A stretch of DNA of 64,000 nucleotides from JANXSS01 sp025356535 (lineage in GTDB: Bacteria > Pseudomonadota > Gammaproteobacteria > Burkholderiales > Burkholderiaceae_D). Each line of letters opens with the position of its first letter. The first letter of the stretch is position 1. The notes under the pieces were generated by a model that saw only the letters and a program-made list of their open reading frames with translations, was not told the DNA's origin and did no database searches. The DNA is taken from the NCBI GenBank assembly GCA_043762325.1, contig JAYUMU010000012.1, positions 3,629 to 67,628 of the forward strand, in the 5' to 3' direction. Positions 43,369 through 54,144 of the stretch are shown one piece after another. Position numbers and translations under genes: made by a program.

Positions 43369-45021
43369 ATGGAGCAGTATCCGCAAAGCCCGCTGATGGG
43401 GCAGATGATGAGTCGTCCGTTGCTCATCTCGGCCATCATCGAACATGCCGACCGTAATTTTGGTGGCAATGAAATCGTTTCGCGCCGCGTCGAAGGCGAC
43501 ATCCACCGCTATACCTATCGCGACTGCCACCGGCGGGCAAAGCAGCTGGCCAATGCACTGACGAAGCTGGGCGTGAAGATGGGCGAGCGGGTCGGCACCA
43601 TTGCCTGGAACGGCTACCGGCACCTGGAAGCGTACTATGCGATTTCCGGCTCGGGCGCGGTGCTGCACACGATCAATCCGCGCCTGCATCCGGAGCAGAT
43701 CGCCTACATCGCCAATCACGCGGAAGACCAGTACATCCTGTTTGACATCACCTTTTTGCCGCTGGTCGAAGCCTTCGCCGCCCAGTGTTCGTCGGTCAAG
43801 GGTTTCATCCTGATGGGCGACGCCGACCGCATGCTGGCGACGACGACCATTCCGAACCTGATGTGCTACGAGACACTGATTGCGGAAAATTCGCCCGATT
43901 ACGCCTGGCCGGTGTTCGACGAAAATGCGGCCTCGAGCCTGTGCTACACCTCCGGCACGACCGGCAATCCGAAGGGCGCACTGTATTCGCATCGCTCCAC
44001 CGTCCTGCATTCCTATGCGTCGGCCATGCCGGACTCGTTGAACGTGTCGGCGCGCGACACGGTCCTGCCGGTGGTGCCGATGTTCCACGTCAATGCCTGG
44101 GGGCTGCCGTATTCGGTGCCGCTGACCGGCGCCAAGATGGTGTTTCCCGGCCCTGCGCTCGACGGCAAGTCGGTCTATGAACTGTTCGAGGCGGAGCAGG
44201 TGACGTTCTCGGCCGGCGTGCCGACGGTGTGGCTGGGCTTGCTCAATTACATGGTGCAAAACGAGCTGAAGTTTTCCAGCTTCAAGCGCACCGTCATCGG
44301 TGGTTCGGCCTGTCCGCCGGCGATGATGAAAGCGTTTCAACAGCAGCACAATGTCGAGGTGGTGCACGCCTGGGGCATGACCGAGATGTCGCCGCTGGGT
44401 ACCTGCGGCACGCTGCAGTCGAAACACCTGGCGCTGTCGGCCTATGCGCAGCAGGCGATCCTGGAAAAGCAGGGCCATGCGATCTTCGGCGTCGACATGA
44501 AGATCGTCGGCGACGATGGCGCCGAGTTGCCCTGGGACGGCAAGACCTACGGCAACCTGCTGGTGCGCGGGCCGTGGATCATCAGCAGCTACTTCAGGAA
44601 CGAGGGCGGCGACGTGCTGGTCGACGGCTGGTTTCCGACCGGCGACGTGGCCACCATCGACGCCGACGGCTACATGCAGATCACCGACCGCAGCAAGGAT
44701 GTCATCAAGTCCGGCGGCGAATGGATCGGCACCATCGATCTCGAAAACATCGCCATGTCGCATCCGGCGGTGCTGCAGGCGGCCTGCATCGGCGTAGCGC
44801 ACCCGAAGTGGGACGAACGCCCGCTGCTGCTGGTGGTGAAAAAACCCGGCGCCGAAGTCACGCGCGAAGCGCTGCTGGCTTTCTACGAAGGCAAGATCGC
44901 AAAATTCTGGACGCCGGACGACATCGCCTTCATCGATGCGCTGCCGATCGGCGCCACCGGCAAGATCCTGAAAAACAAATTAAGAGAGCAGTTCAAGGAC
45001 CATGTCCTTCCAACTGCCTGA
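43369..45021 (+). CDS. AMP-forming acyl-CoA ligase, medium-chain/DmdB type
   Basis: A 550-residue ANL-family ligase. SSLCYTSGTTGNPKGALYSH is the P-loop, WGMTEMSP the A5-like motif, DGWFPTGDVATIDADGY and KSGGEWIGTIDLE the hinge region, and GATGKILKNKLRE holds the catalytic Lys. The sequence type is that of DmdB/AlkK (3-methylmercaptopropionate or medium-chain ligases). It activates a free acid with ATP and CoA. CAGGAGACGCG precedes the ATG. With the binding proteins and Liv transporter that follow, it suggests uptake then activation. Confidence 0.92.
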   Translation: MEQYPQSPLMGQMMSRPLLISAIIEHADRNFGGNEIVSRRVEGDIHRYTYRDCHRRAKQLANALTKLGVKMGERVGTIAWNGYRHLEAYYAISGSGAVLHTINPRLHPEQIAYIANHAEDQYILFDITFLPLVEAFAAQCSSVKGFILMGDADRMLATTTIPNLMCYETLIAENSPDYAWPVFDENAASSLCYTSGTTGNPKGALYSHRSTVLHSYASAMPDSLNVSARDTVLPVVPMFHVNAWGLPYSVPLTGAKMVFPGPALDGKSVYELFEAEQVTFSAGVPTVWLGLLNYMVQNELKFSSFKRTVIGGSACPPAMMKAFQQQHNVEVVHAWGMTEMSPLGTCGTLQSKHLALSAYAQQAILEKQGHAIFGVDMKIVGDDGAELPWDGKTYGNLLVRGPWIISSYFRNEGGDVLVDGWFPTGDVATIDADGYMQITDRSKDVIKSGGEWIGTIDLENIAMSHPAVLQAACIGVAHPKWDERPLLLVVKKPGAEVTREALLAFYEGKIAKFWTPDDIAFIDALPIGATGKILKNKLREQFKDHVLPTA

Positions 45022-45080
45022 GCAGTACCGTCCGTAGTCGATCATCACCACATCGTAAAAAAATCTTTAGGAAGAGACAA

Positions 45081-46343
45081 ATGTTCAAGCAGATCCGTCC
45101 CGCCGCAGCCCTCCTGCCAATCGCCCTGTCGGTTGCCGCCGCCTTTGCCGCACCGACCGCATCGGCCGAAGTCGTCAAGATCGCACTGATCGAAACCTTG
45201 TCCGGCGCCTTCGCACCGATCGGCCAGAACCAGCTCAACACGTACCAGATGTTTGCCGAGATGTCGAACAAGCAGCAGCTGGCCGGCGCCGGCAACACGA
45301 TTGAGGTCGTCGGCTTCGACGGCAAGGGCAGCCCGCAGGAGTCGCTCACGCAATTGAAGACCGTGATCGACCAGGGGTATCACTACATTGCACAGGGCAA
45401 TGGCTCCGGCGTGGCGCTGGCGCTGATCGACGCCGTCAACAAGCATAACGAGCGCAATCCGGGCAAGGAAATCGTCTTCCTGAATCATTCGGCGATCGAC
45501 CCGGACCTGACCAACAGCAAGTGCAGTTTCTGGCATTTCCGCTTCGATGCGAATTCGGACATGAAGATGGAGGCGCTCACCTCCTACATGGCAAAAGACA
45601 AGGAGATCAAGAAGGTCTACATCATCGGCCAGAACTATGCCCATGGCCATGCGGTCACACGCGCTGCCAAGGAACTGTTGAAGCGCAAGCGCCCTGACGT
45701 GCAGATCGTCGGCGACGACCTGCACCCGATTGCCACCGTCAAGGATTTCTCGCCGTACATCGCCAAGATCAAGGCTTCCGGCGCCGACACCGTCATCACC
45801 GGCAACTGGGGCGCCGACCTGGCCCTGCTGATCAAGGCAGCCAAGGATGCCGGCCTGACCGCCAAGTTCTTCACCTACTATGCGGGCACCTCCGGCGTGC
45901 CCACTGCGATGGGTGCGGCAGGCGCCGGGCTGGTCAACATGGTCGGCTACTGGCATGAGAACAACGAGACCTATGCCGGTCACGACCTGGTCGACCAGTT
46001 CCGCAAGAAGTACAACGACGACCTGTACGTGGTCGACATCTACACCATCATCGAGATGCTCTCGAAAGCCGTCAAGACCGTCAAGTCCGCCGATCCGACC
46101 AAGGTCGCCTACGCAATGGAAGGCATGAAGGTCAAGGCCCTGAACGGCGAAGTCGAGATGCGCACCTCCGACCATCAGGCACAGCAGCCGCTGTATATCG
46201 CCACCTGGACCAAGGTCGACGGCAAGGTCGTCAAGTACGACCAGGAAAAGACCGGTTACGGCTGGAAGACGCAGCAAAAGCTCGATACCTACGTGTCGAC
46301 CCAGCCGACGTCCTGCCAGATGAAGCGCCCGGCAAAGACCTGA
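45081..46343 (+). CDS. Liv-type ABC transporter substrate-binding protein 1
   Basis: A 420-residue periplasmic protein with signal peptide (residues 1-29, AFAAPTASAEV), then VVKIALIETLSGAFAPIGQN. The family is LivJ/LivK, but ligands of this betaproteobacterial type are often aromatic acids or other organic acids rather than leucine. Cys pairs (SKCSFWHF, TSCQMKRP) may form disulfides. TTAGGAAGAGACAA precedes the ATG. It is close kin of the next gene. Confidence 0.93.
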   Translation: MFKQIRPAAALLPIALSVAAAFAAPTASAEVVKIALIETLSGAFAPIGQNQLNTYQMFAEMSNKQQLAGAGNTIEVVGFDGKGSPQESLTQLKTVIDQGYHYIAQGNGSGVALALIDAVNKHNERNPGKEIVFLNHSAIDPDLTNSKCSFWHFRFDANSDMKMEALTSYMAKDKEIKKVYIIGQNYAHGHAVTRAAKELLKRKRPDVQIVGDDLHPIATVKDFSPYIAKIKASGADTVITGNWGADLALLIKAAKDAGLTAKFFTYYAGTSGVPTAMGAAGAGLVNMVGYWHENNETYAGHDLVDQFRKKYNDDLYVVDIYTIIEMLSKAVKTVKSADPTKVAYAMEGMKVKALNGEVEMRTSDHQAQQPLYIATWTKVDGKVVKYDQEKTGYGWKTQQKLDTYVSTQPTSCQMKRPAKT

Positions 46344-46605
46344 CGCATCGCGTCGGCCCCTGACGGCGCGGCACGACACGCCGCGACAGCTTCGCAACGA
46401 TGCCGAAGGCCCGGCCGCGCAGACATGCGCGGGCGGAACGCCTTCGGCCGATGCGTGTCGGCCGTCCACCATTGCCTGGCCTGACGCGACCGACGCACGG
46501 CCAAAACAGCTCGTGCCGGTGCTGCATTTCACGCGGCACAATCTTCTTTACACGCATGGCCGGCGTCGATATTCTAGACATATAAAACTTATAAGGAAGA
46601 GACAC

Positions 46606-47862
46606 ATGACTGCTCCACTCCATGCGCTTTCGCCTGCGCGTTTCCTGCTTGCATGCGCCGTCGGCGCCGCCTTCGCAGCACCTGCCGCCTTCGCGGAAAA
46701 CGTTCGCATCGCCTTCATCGATCCGCTCTCGGGCGCCTTCGCGCCGGTGGGCCAGAACGGCCTGAAAAGCTGGCAGGCAATGGCTGAACTGGCCAACAAG
46801 CACAAGGACGCCGGCGCCAATACGCTGGAGGTGGTGGGCTTCGACAACAAGGGCAGTCCGCAGGAATCGCTGACCCAATTGAAGACCGTCATCGACCAAG
46901 GCTATCACTACATCGTGCAGGGCAATGGCTCGGGCGTGGCGCTGGCGCTGGCCGATGCCGTTGCCAAGCACAATGAACGCAACCCCGGCAAGGAAGTGCT
47001 GTTTCTGAATTACGCGGCGGTCGACCCGGACCTGACCAACAGCAAGTGCAGTTTCTGGCACTTCCGGCTCGATGCAAATTCCGACATGAAGATGGAAGCC
47101 ATGACCACCTTCATGGCAAAGGACCAGTCGATCAAGAAGGTCTACATCATCGGCCAGAACTATGCGCACGGCCAGGCGGTCACGCGCGCAGCCAAGGAGT
47201 ACTTGAAGCGCAAGCGCCCGGACATACAGATCGTCGGCGACGACCTGCATCCGATTGCCACCGTCAAGGATTTTTCACCCTACATCGCCAAGATCAAGGC
47301 TTCCGGCGCCGACACCGTCATCACCGGTAACTGGGGCGCCGATCTTGCGCTGATGATCAAGGCGGCAAAGGATGCCGACCTGAAGGCAAATTTCTATACC
47401 TATTACGGCGGCACCACGGGCGTGCCTACCGCCATGGGCGCAGCCGGCGCCGAGCGCGTCAAGATCATCGCCTACTGGCATGCGAACAACGAAACCTTTT
47501 CGGGACGCGAGATCTTCGAGCCGTACAAGAAAAAATACGACGACGATTTCTACGTGATGGCCACCTATACCGGCATCCAGATGCTGGCCAAGGCGATCAA
47601 GACCACCAATTCAATCGAGCCGTTGAAGGTTGCGCTGGCCATGGAAGGCATGAAGGTCAAGAGCCTGAACGGCGAAGTCGAGATGCGCAAGGCGGACCAT
47701 CAGCTGCAGCAGCCGCTGTATATCGCCACCTGGGCAAAGGTCGACGGCAAGACGGTGAAGTATGACCAGGAAAACACCGGCTACGGTTGGCGCACCGACC
47801 AGAAGATCGATTCGTATGTGGCGACGCAGCCGACATCGTGCCAGATGAAACGGCCTTCCTGA
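46606..47862 (+). CDS. Liv-type ABC transporter substrate-binding protein 2
   Basis: A 418-residue paralogue of the preceding protein; long stretches such as VYIIGQNYAHG and DDLHPIATVKDFSPYIAKIKASGAD are identical. Signal peptide to about residue 30. ATAAGGAAGAGACAC precedes the ATG. The pair may have different ligands but share the permease downstream. Confidence 0.93.
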   Translation: MTAPLHALSPARFLLACAVGAAFAAPAAFAENVRIAFIDPLSGAFAPVGQNGLKSWQAMAELANKHKDAGANTLEVVGFDNKGSPQESLTQLKTVIDQGYHYIVQGNGSGVALALADAVAKHNERNPGKEVLFLNYAAVDPDLTNSKCSFWHFRLDANSDMKMEAMTTFMAKDQSIKKVYIIGQNYAHGQAVTRAAKEYLKRKRPDIQIVGDDLHPIATVKDFSPYIAKIKASGADTVITGNWGADLALMIKAAKDADLKANFYTYYGGTTGVPTAMGAAGAERVKIIAYWHANNETFSGREIFEPYKKKYDDDFYVMATYTGIQMLAKAIKTTNSIEPLKVALAMEGMKVKSLNGEVEMRKADHQLQQPLYIATWAKVDGKTVKYDQENTGYGWRTDQKIDSYVATQPTSCQMKRPS

Positions 47863-47950
47863 GTTTTGGCATGAACGTGTAATGCAGCATGGCGTGGTGC
47901 CCGCGGCGTAGTACCCCGGGCTTCACGCTGTTTTTTCAAGCGCCGAAAAT

Positions 47951-47963
47951 AGTACGGTCGTAC
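47951..47963 (+). promoter_or_regulatory. putative operator ahead of livH
   Basis: AGTACGGTCGTAC, which reads GTACGACCGTACT on the other strand. It matches the core before the thiolase cluster and lies 29 bp before the livH start. Confidence 0.5.
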
Positions 47964-47991
47964 GTCAATTCAAAATCGAGAGGAACGGCAC

Positions 47992-48939
47992 GTGGAGTTC
48001 ACGCTAATCACCCTGCTAAACGGCTTGAGCTACGGGCTCCTGCTGTTCATGCTTTCGTCGGGCCTGACGCTCATCTTCAGCATGATGGGCGTATTGAATT
48101 TTGCCCACGCCAGTTTCTACATGCTGGGTGCCTATCTTGCCTACACCATCAGCGTCCAGCTCGGCTTCTGGCCGGCGCTGATCGTCGCGCCCCTGGTCGT
48201 GGGCGTCATCGGCGCGCTGGTCGAACGCTACGGCCTGCGCTCGGTGCACAAGTACGGCCACATACCGGAGCTGCTGTTTACCTTCGGCCTGTCCTACGTC
48301 ATCAGCGAGCTGGTGCAACTGGTATGGGGCCGCGCCGCGGTGCCGTACAAGATTCCGGCGGTGCTCGACGGCCCCTTGTTCACCCTCTACACGACCACGT
48401 TCCCCGCCTACCGCGGCTTCATGATGCTCATTGCACTGCTCATGCTGCTGGCGATCTACCTGGTGCTCACGCGCACCCGCATCGGCCTGGTGATCCAGGC
48501 GGCGCTGACGCATCCGGAAACGGCCGAGGCGCTTGGCCACAACGTGCCGCGCGTCTTCATGCTGGTCTTCGGCGGCGGCTGTGCGCTGGCCGGTCTTGCC
48601 GGCGTCATCGGCGGCAATGCGTTCGTGACGGAGCCGTCGATGGCGGCCACCGTCGGCAGCATCACCTTCGTGGTGGTGGTGGTCGGCGGCATGGGCTCGC
48701 TGGTGGGCGCTCTGGTGGCGTCGCTGTTGATCGGCGTGCTGCAGACCTATGCGGTGGCGCTCGATTACTCGTTCATCGATCTGCTGGCAAAGGTGGGCGC
48801 TACGATCACGCCCGAGACCTTCGGCTACGCCTTGTGGAAGCTGACGATCTCGTCGGCTGCACCGATCCTGCCGTACCTGCTGCTGGTGCTGATCCTGATT
48901 TTCCGGCCGAAGGGCATCATGGGCACGCGCGAAGGATAA
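47992..48939 (+). CDS. livH: branched-chain-type ABC transporter permease LivH
   Basis: A 315-residue multi-helix permease (LLNGLSYGLLLFMLSSGLTLIFSMMGVLNFAHASFYMLGAY). The GTG start has GAGAGGAACG upstream. Second permease subunit follows. Confidence 0.93.
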   Translation: MEFTLITLLNGLSYGLLLFMLSSGLTLIFSMMGVLNFAHASFYMLGAYLAYTISVQLGFWPALIVAPLVVGVIGALVERYGLRSVHKYGHIPELLFTFGLSYVISELVQLVWGRAAVPYKIPAVLDGPLFTLYTTTFPAYRGFMMLIALLMLLAIYLVLTRTRIGLVIQAALTHPETAEALGHNVPRVFMLVFGGGCALAGLAGVIGGNAFVTEPSMAATVGSITFVVVVVGGMGSLVGALVASLLIGVLQTYAVALDYSFIDLLAKVGATITPETFGYALWKLTISSAAPILPYLLLVLILIFRPKGIMGTREG

Positions 48940-48944
48940 TGACC

Positions 48945-50249
48945 ATGCCAACCACTTCAACACGATCGACCACCATGACCTACCAGCCGCTGAACCTGGG
49001 CCGCTGGATCATCTGGACCCTGTTTGCCGCGCTGCTGATCGTGGCGCCCCTGATCTTTCACAAGGGCGCGGCGCTGTCGCTGCTCTCGCAGATCGGCACC
49101 GTCATGATCTTCGGCCTGTCCTACAACATGCTGCTGGGCCAGGGCGGCATGCTGTCCTTCGGCCATGCCGTGTATTCGGGCCTGGGCGCTTTTTTCGCGA
49201 TCCATGCCATGAACCTCGCAACCAGGGGGACCCTGCCGATACCGGTGACGTTGATACCGCTGGTGGGCGGGATCGCCGGCATGTTCTTCGGCGTCCTGTT
49301 CGGTTATGTCACCACCAAGAAAAGCGGCACGACGTTTTCGATGATCACGCTGGGCCTGGTCGAACTGGTGTTTGCCAGCTCGCTCATGTTTCCGGAATTC
49401 TTCGGCGGCGAGGGCGGCATTTCGACCAACCGCGTTATCGGCCAGTCGTTCTTGGGCATTACCTATGGCCCGCAATTGCAGGTCTACTACCTGATCGCCT
49501 TCTGGCTTTTCATCAGCACCATCGGCATGTATGCATTCACGCAGACGCCGCTGGGACGCATCACGAATGCGGTGCGCGACAACCCCGAGCGGGTCGAATT
49601 CATCGGCTACGACACGCAATGGGTGCGTTACATGACGCTGATCATCTCGGCATTCTTTGCCGGCATTGCCGGTGGCCTGGGCGCCATCAATTTCGAGATC
49701 GTCAGCGCGGAAAATGTCAGTGCGGTGCGTTCCGGCGCGATCCTGTTGTTCACTTTTATTGGCGGCGTCGGCTTTTTCTTCGGGCCGATGATCGGCGCGG
49801 TGCTCGGCGTTTTCCTCACCGTCATGCTGTCGGATTTTACAAAAGCCTGGCAGCTGTATCTGGGCGTGTTCTTCATCCTCATCGTGATGTATGCGCCGGG
49901 CGGCGTGGCCAGCCTTCTGATGTTGAATATCCGGTTAATCAAGTTCAAGAAATTCGCCCGCGTCTGGCCGAAGCTGCTTGCCGTCTGCATTGCCTCGCTG
50001 GTAATCCTGGTGGGGGCCGTGATGATGATCGAAATGCTGTATCACCTGACGCTGGACGCAGCCAACGGCACCGTCATGCAGCTCTTCGGCAGAAGCGTCG
50101 ACACGGCAGCCGCGCCGGCCTGGGTGATTGCGGCGGTGCTCGCTGTCATCGGCATCGCCGGCTTTCGCGCCGTACGCCCCGGATTCGTCCAGGTCTGGAG
50201 CGACACCAACAGCGAGATCGAGGAAAGCATGAGAAGGACACAGGCATGA
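48945..50249 (+). CDS. livM: branched-chain-type ABC transporter permease LivM
   Basis: A 434-residue permease with LSYNMLLGQGGMLSFGHAVYSGLGAFFAIHA, typical LivM. It has a longer C-terminal extension with an extra pair of helices (about 110 residues, ending VWSDTNSEIEESMRRTQA) beyond the usual domain. AAGGA lies 8 bp before ATG 48945; ATG 48939 overlapping livH is a rival. Overlaps livG by ATGA. Confidence 0.92.
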   Translation: MPTTSTRSTTMTYQPLNLGRWIIWTLFAALLIVAPLIFHKGAALSLLSQIGTVMIFGLSYNMLLGQGGMLSFGHAVYSGLGAFFAIHAMNLATRGTLPIPVTLIPLVGGIAGMFFGVLFGYVTTKKSGTTFSMITLGLVELVFASSLMFPEFFGGEGGISTNRVIGQSFLGITYGPQLQVYYLIAFWLFISTIGMYAFTQTPLGRITNAVRDNPERVEFIGYDTQWVRYMTLIISAFFAGIAGGLGAINFEIVSAENVSAVRSGAILLFTFIGGVGFFFGPMIGAVLGVFLTVMLSDFTKAWQLYLGVFFILIVMYAPGGVASLLMLNIRLIKFKKFARVWPKLLAVCIASLVILVGAVMMIEMLYHLTLDAANGTVMQLFGRSVDTAAAPAWVIAAVLAVIGIAGFRAVRPGFVQVWSDTNSEIEESMRRTQA

Positions 50250-51013
50250 GCGGCTTTTCACTGGAATTGAAAGAGGTCCGCAAGAGTTTCGGCAAGTCCG
50301 AGATCATCCGCGGCGCGACCCTGCAGGTGCCAAAAGGCGAGCGCTTTGCCGTCATCGGCCCCAACGGCGCCGGCAAGTCGACCTTGTTCAACCTGATCTC
50401 GGGGCGCTTCGGCCTCTCCGGTGGCGACATCCTGTTGAACGGCAAGAGCACGGTTGGCCTGAAGCCGTTCGAGATCAACCGCCTCGGCCTGTCGCGCAGC
50501 TTCCAGATCACCAACATCTTCCATCGCCTGACCGTCTATGAAAACCTGCGCTGCGCGGTGCTCTGGTCGCTCGGCTACAAGTATTCGTTCTGGCATCGCT
50601 TGAACGGCTTGAAGGATGCGCATGAACGCGCCGAAGCGGTGCTGGAGCAGATCGGCCTGAAACGCCGGCGCAGCACGGCGGCGGGCTTGCTGACCTATGC
50701 CGAACAGCGGGCGCTGGAAATCGGCATCACCATTGCCGGTGGCGCCGACGTCATCCTGCTCGATGAACCGACCGCCGGCATGAGCCGCTCGGAGTCGGAT
50801 GCGGCAGTCGAGCTGATTCGCAAGGTCACGGTGGGAAAAACCCTGCTGATGGTCGAACACGACATGAGCGTGGTGTTCGGCCTGGCCGACAAGATCGCGG
50901 TGCTGGTCTATGGCGAAATGATTGCCTGCGACACGCCGCAAAACATCCGCGGCAATGCCCGGGTACAGGAAGCATATCTCGGCGGTCACGCGCCGGCGGA
51001 GGCAGCAGCTTGA
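50246..51013 (+). CDS. livG: ABC transporter ATPase LivG
   Basis: A 255-residue ATPase. Walker A GPNGAGKST, a signature reading LLTYAEQRALEIG (in place of LSGGQ-like; LSYGEQR is usual in LivG), Walker B VILLDEPTAGM, and the H-loop EHDM. Couples ATP to import through LivHM. Confidence 0.94.
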   Translation: MSGFSLELKEVRKSFGKSEIIRGATLQVPKGERFAVIGPNGAGKSTLFNLISGRFGLSGGDILLNGKSTVGLKPFEINRLGLSRSFQITNIFHRLTVYENLRCAVLWSLGYKYSFWHRLNGLKDAHERAEAVLEQIGLKRRRSTAAGLLTYAEQRALEIGITIAGGADVILLDEPTAGMSRSESDAAVELIRKVTVGKTLLMVEHDMSVVFGLADKIAVLVYGEMIACDTPQNIRGNARVQEAYLGGHAPAEAAA

Positions 51014-51726
51014 GCGCACTACTCGAAATCCGGAATCTGCACGCGTTCTACGGCAAGAGCCACGTGCTGCACGGCGTCGACCTGACGGTTGGCGAGGGCG
51101 AGATCGTCAGTCTCCTGGGGCGCAACGGCGTGGGTCGTTCGACCACCGTCAAGGCCACCATGGGCCAGGTCGATGCAACCGGCTCGATCCTCTTCAAGGG
51201 CGAGGAAATGATCGGCCTGAAGGCATTCCAGATCGCCCACAAGGGACTCGGTTACGTGCCCGAGAACCGCGACATCTTTTCCACGCTCACCGTCGAGCAG
51301 AACCTGGTGCTGGGCGAAAAGCGCAGCAAGGACAAGACCGCGAAGGCGCCGCGCTGGAAGCTCGGCGACATGTATGCAATGTTCCCGCGCCTGAAGGAAC
51401 GCCAGCACACCGCCGCCGGCGTGCTTTCGGGCGGCGAGCAGCAGATGCTCACGTTGTGCCGCACCCTGATGGGCGACCCGGACCTGATCATGATCGACGA
51501 GCCGACCGAGGGGCTGGCGCCGAAGATCGTCGACCTGGTGGCCGAATACCTCAACACGCTGAAAAATCGCGGTATCTCGATTCTGCTGGTCGAACAAAAG
51601 CTGGCGATTGCACTCGAAATCTCGCAGCGGGTGTACGTCATGGGCCATGGCTCGATCGTCTTCGAAGGCACGCCTGCGGGCTTGCGCGGCGATGCCGCAA
51701 TTCGCAAGGAGTGGCTCGAAGTCTGA
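51010..51726 (+). CDS. livF: ABC transporter ATPase LivF
   Basis: A 238-residue ATPase. The Walker A reads GRNGVGRST, so the usual catalytic Lys is Arg; signature LSGGEQQML, Walker B LIMIDEPTEGL, and EQKL at the H-loop site. The TTG start overlaps the livG stop (TTGA), so translation is coupled. Similar GRST LivF proteins are known to me in betaproteobacteria (from memory). Confidence 0.92.
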   Translation: MSALLEIRNLHAFYGKSHVLHGVDLTVGEGEIVSLLGRNGVGRSTTVKATMGQVDATGSILFKGEEMIGLKAFQIAHKGLGYVPENRDIFSTLTVEQNLVLGEKRSKDKTAKAPRWKLGDMYAMFPRLKERQHTAAGVLSGGEQQMLTLCRTLMGDPDLIMIDEPTEGLAPKIVDLVAEYLNTLKNRGISILLVEQKLAIALEISQRVYVMGHGSIVFEGTPAGLRGDAAIRKEWLEV

Positions 51727-51810
51727 TGCCGGGTACGACGACAGCACACAGCACGGCACGCTGCGGAAGGTTCTACTGCAGCGCCGTGAAAGTCTGCCAT
51801 TTAAAATAAA

Positions 51811-51830
51811 ACGACCGTTCTTTTTACGGT
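51811..51830 (+). promoter_or_regulatory. putative operator ahead of the beta-oxidation fusion gene
   Basis: ACGACCGTTC followed by TTTTTACGGT; a TATAGT -10-like box overlaps at 51830-51835. Matches the 10-base core of the thiolase-cluster site. Confidence 0.55.
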
Positions 51831-51957
51831 ATAGTTCCGACACGTTTTACCGAACAAAATTGATTTCCTGCGGTACCGGAAATCTTGCCATCCGATTGCT
51901 GCGCAAGGTGCCGGGTTGCCGGTGCACTGCGGGGTTTGCCACTCTAGAGGAACAGCC

Positions 51958-54036
<2,079 letters not shown>

Positions 54037-54067
54037 CGCTTTCGCACCAGACTTCGAGCGCTCGTAA

Positions 54068-54097
54068 AAAAGCCCGCTTCCCACGAAGCGGGCTTTT
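54068..54097. terminator. bidirectional rho-independent terminator
   Basis: A 13-bp perfect stem AAAAGCCCGCTTC / GAAGCGGGCTTTT with a four-base loop (CCAC), T-runs on both sides, between the convergent fusion gene and phospholipase D gene. Confidence 0.92.
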
Positions 54098-54144
54098 GCA
54101 TTCCCGCCTTGCCTGATGACTTGGCGCGCGATGTCGCGGTGCGC

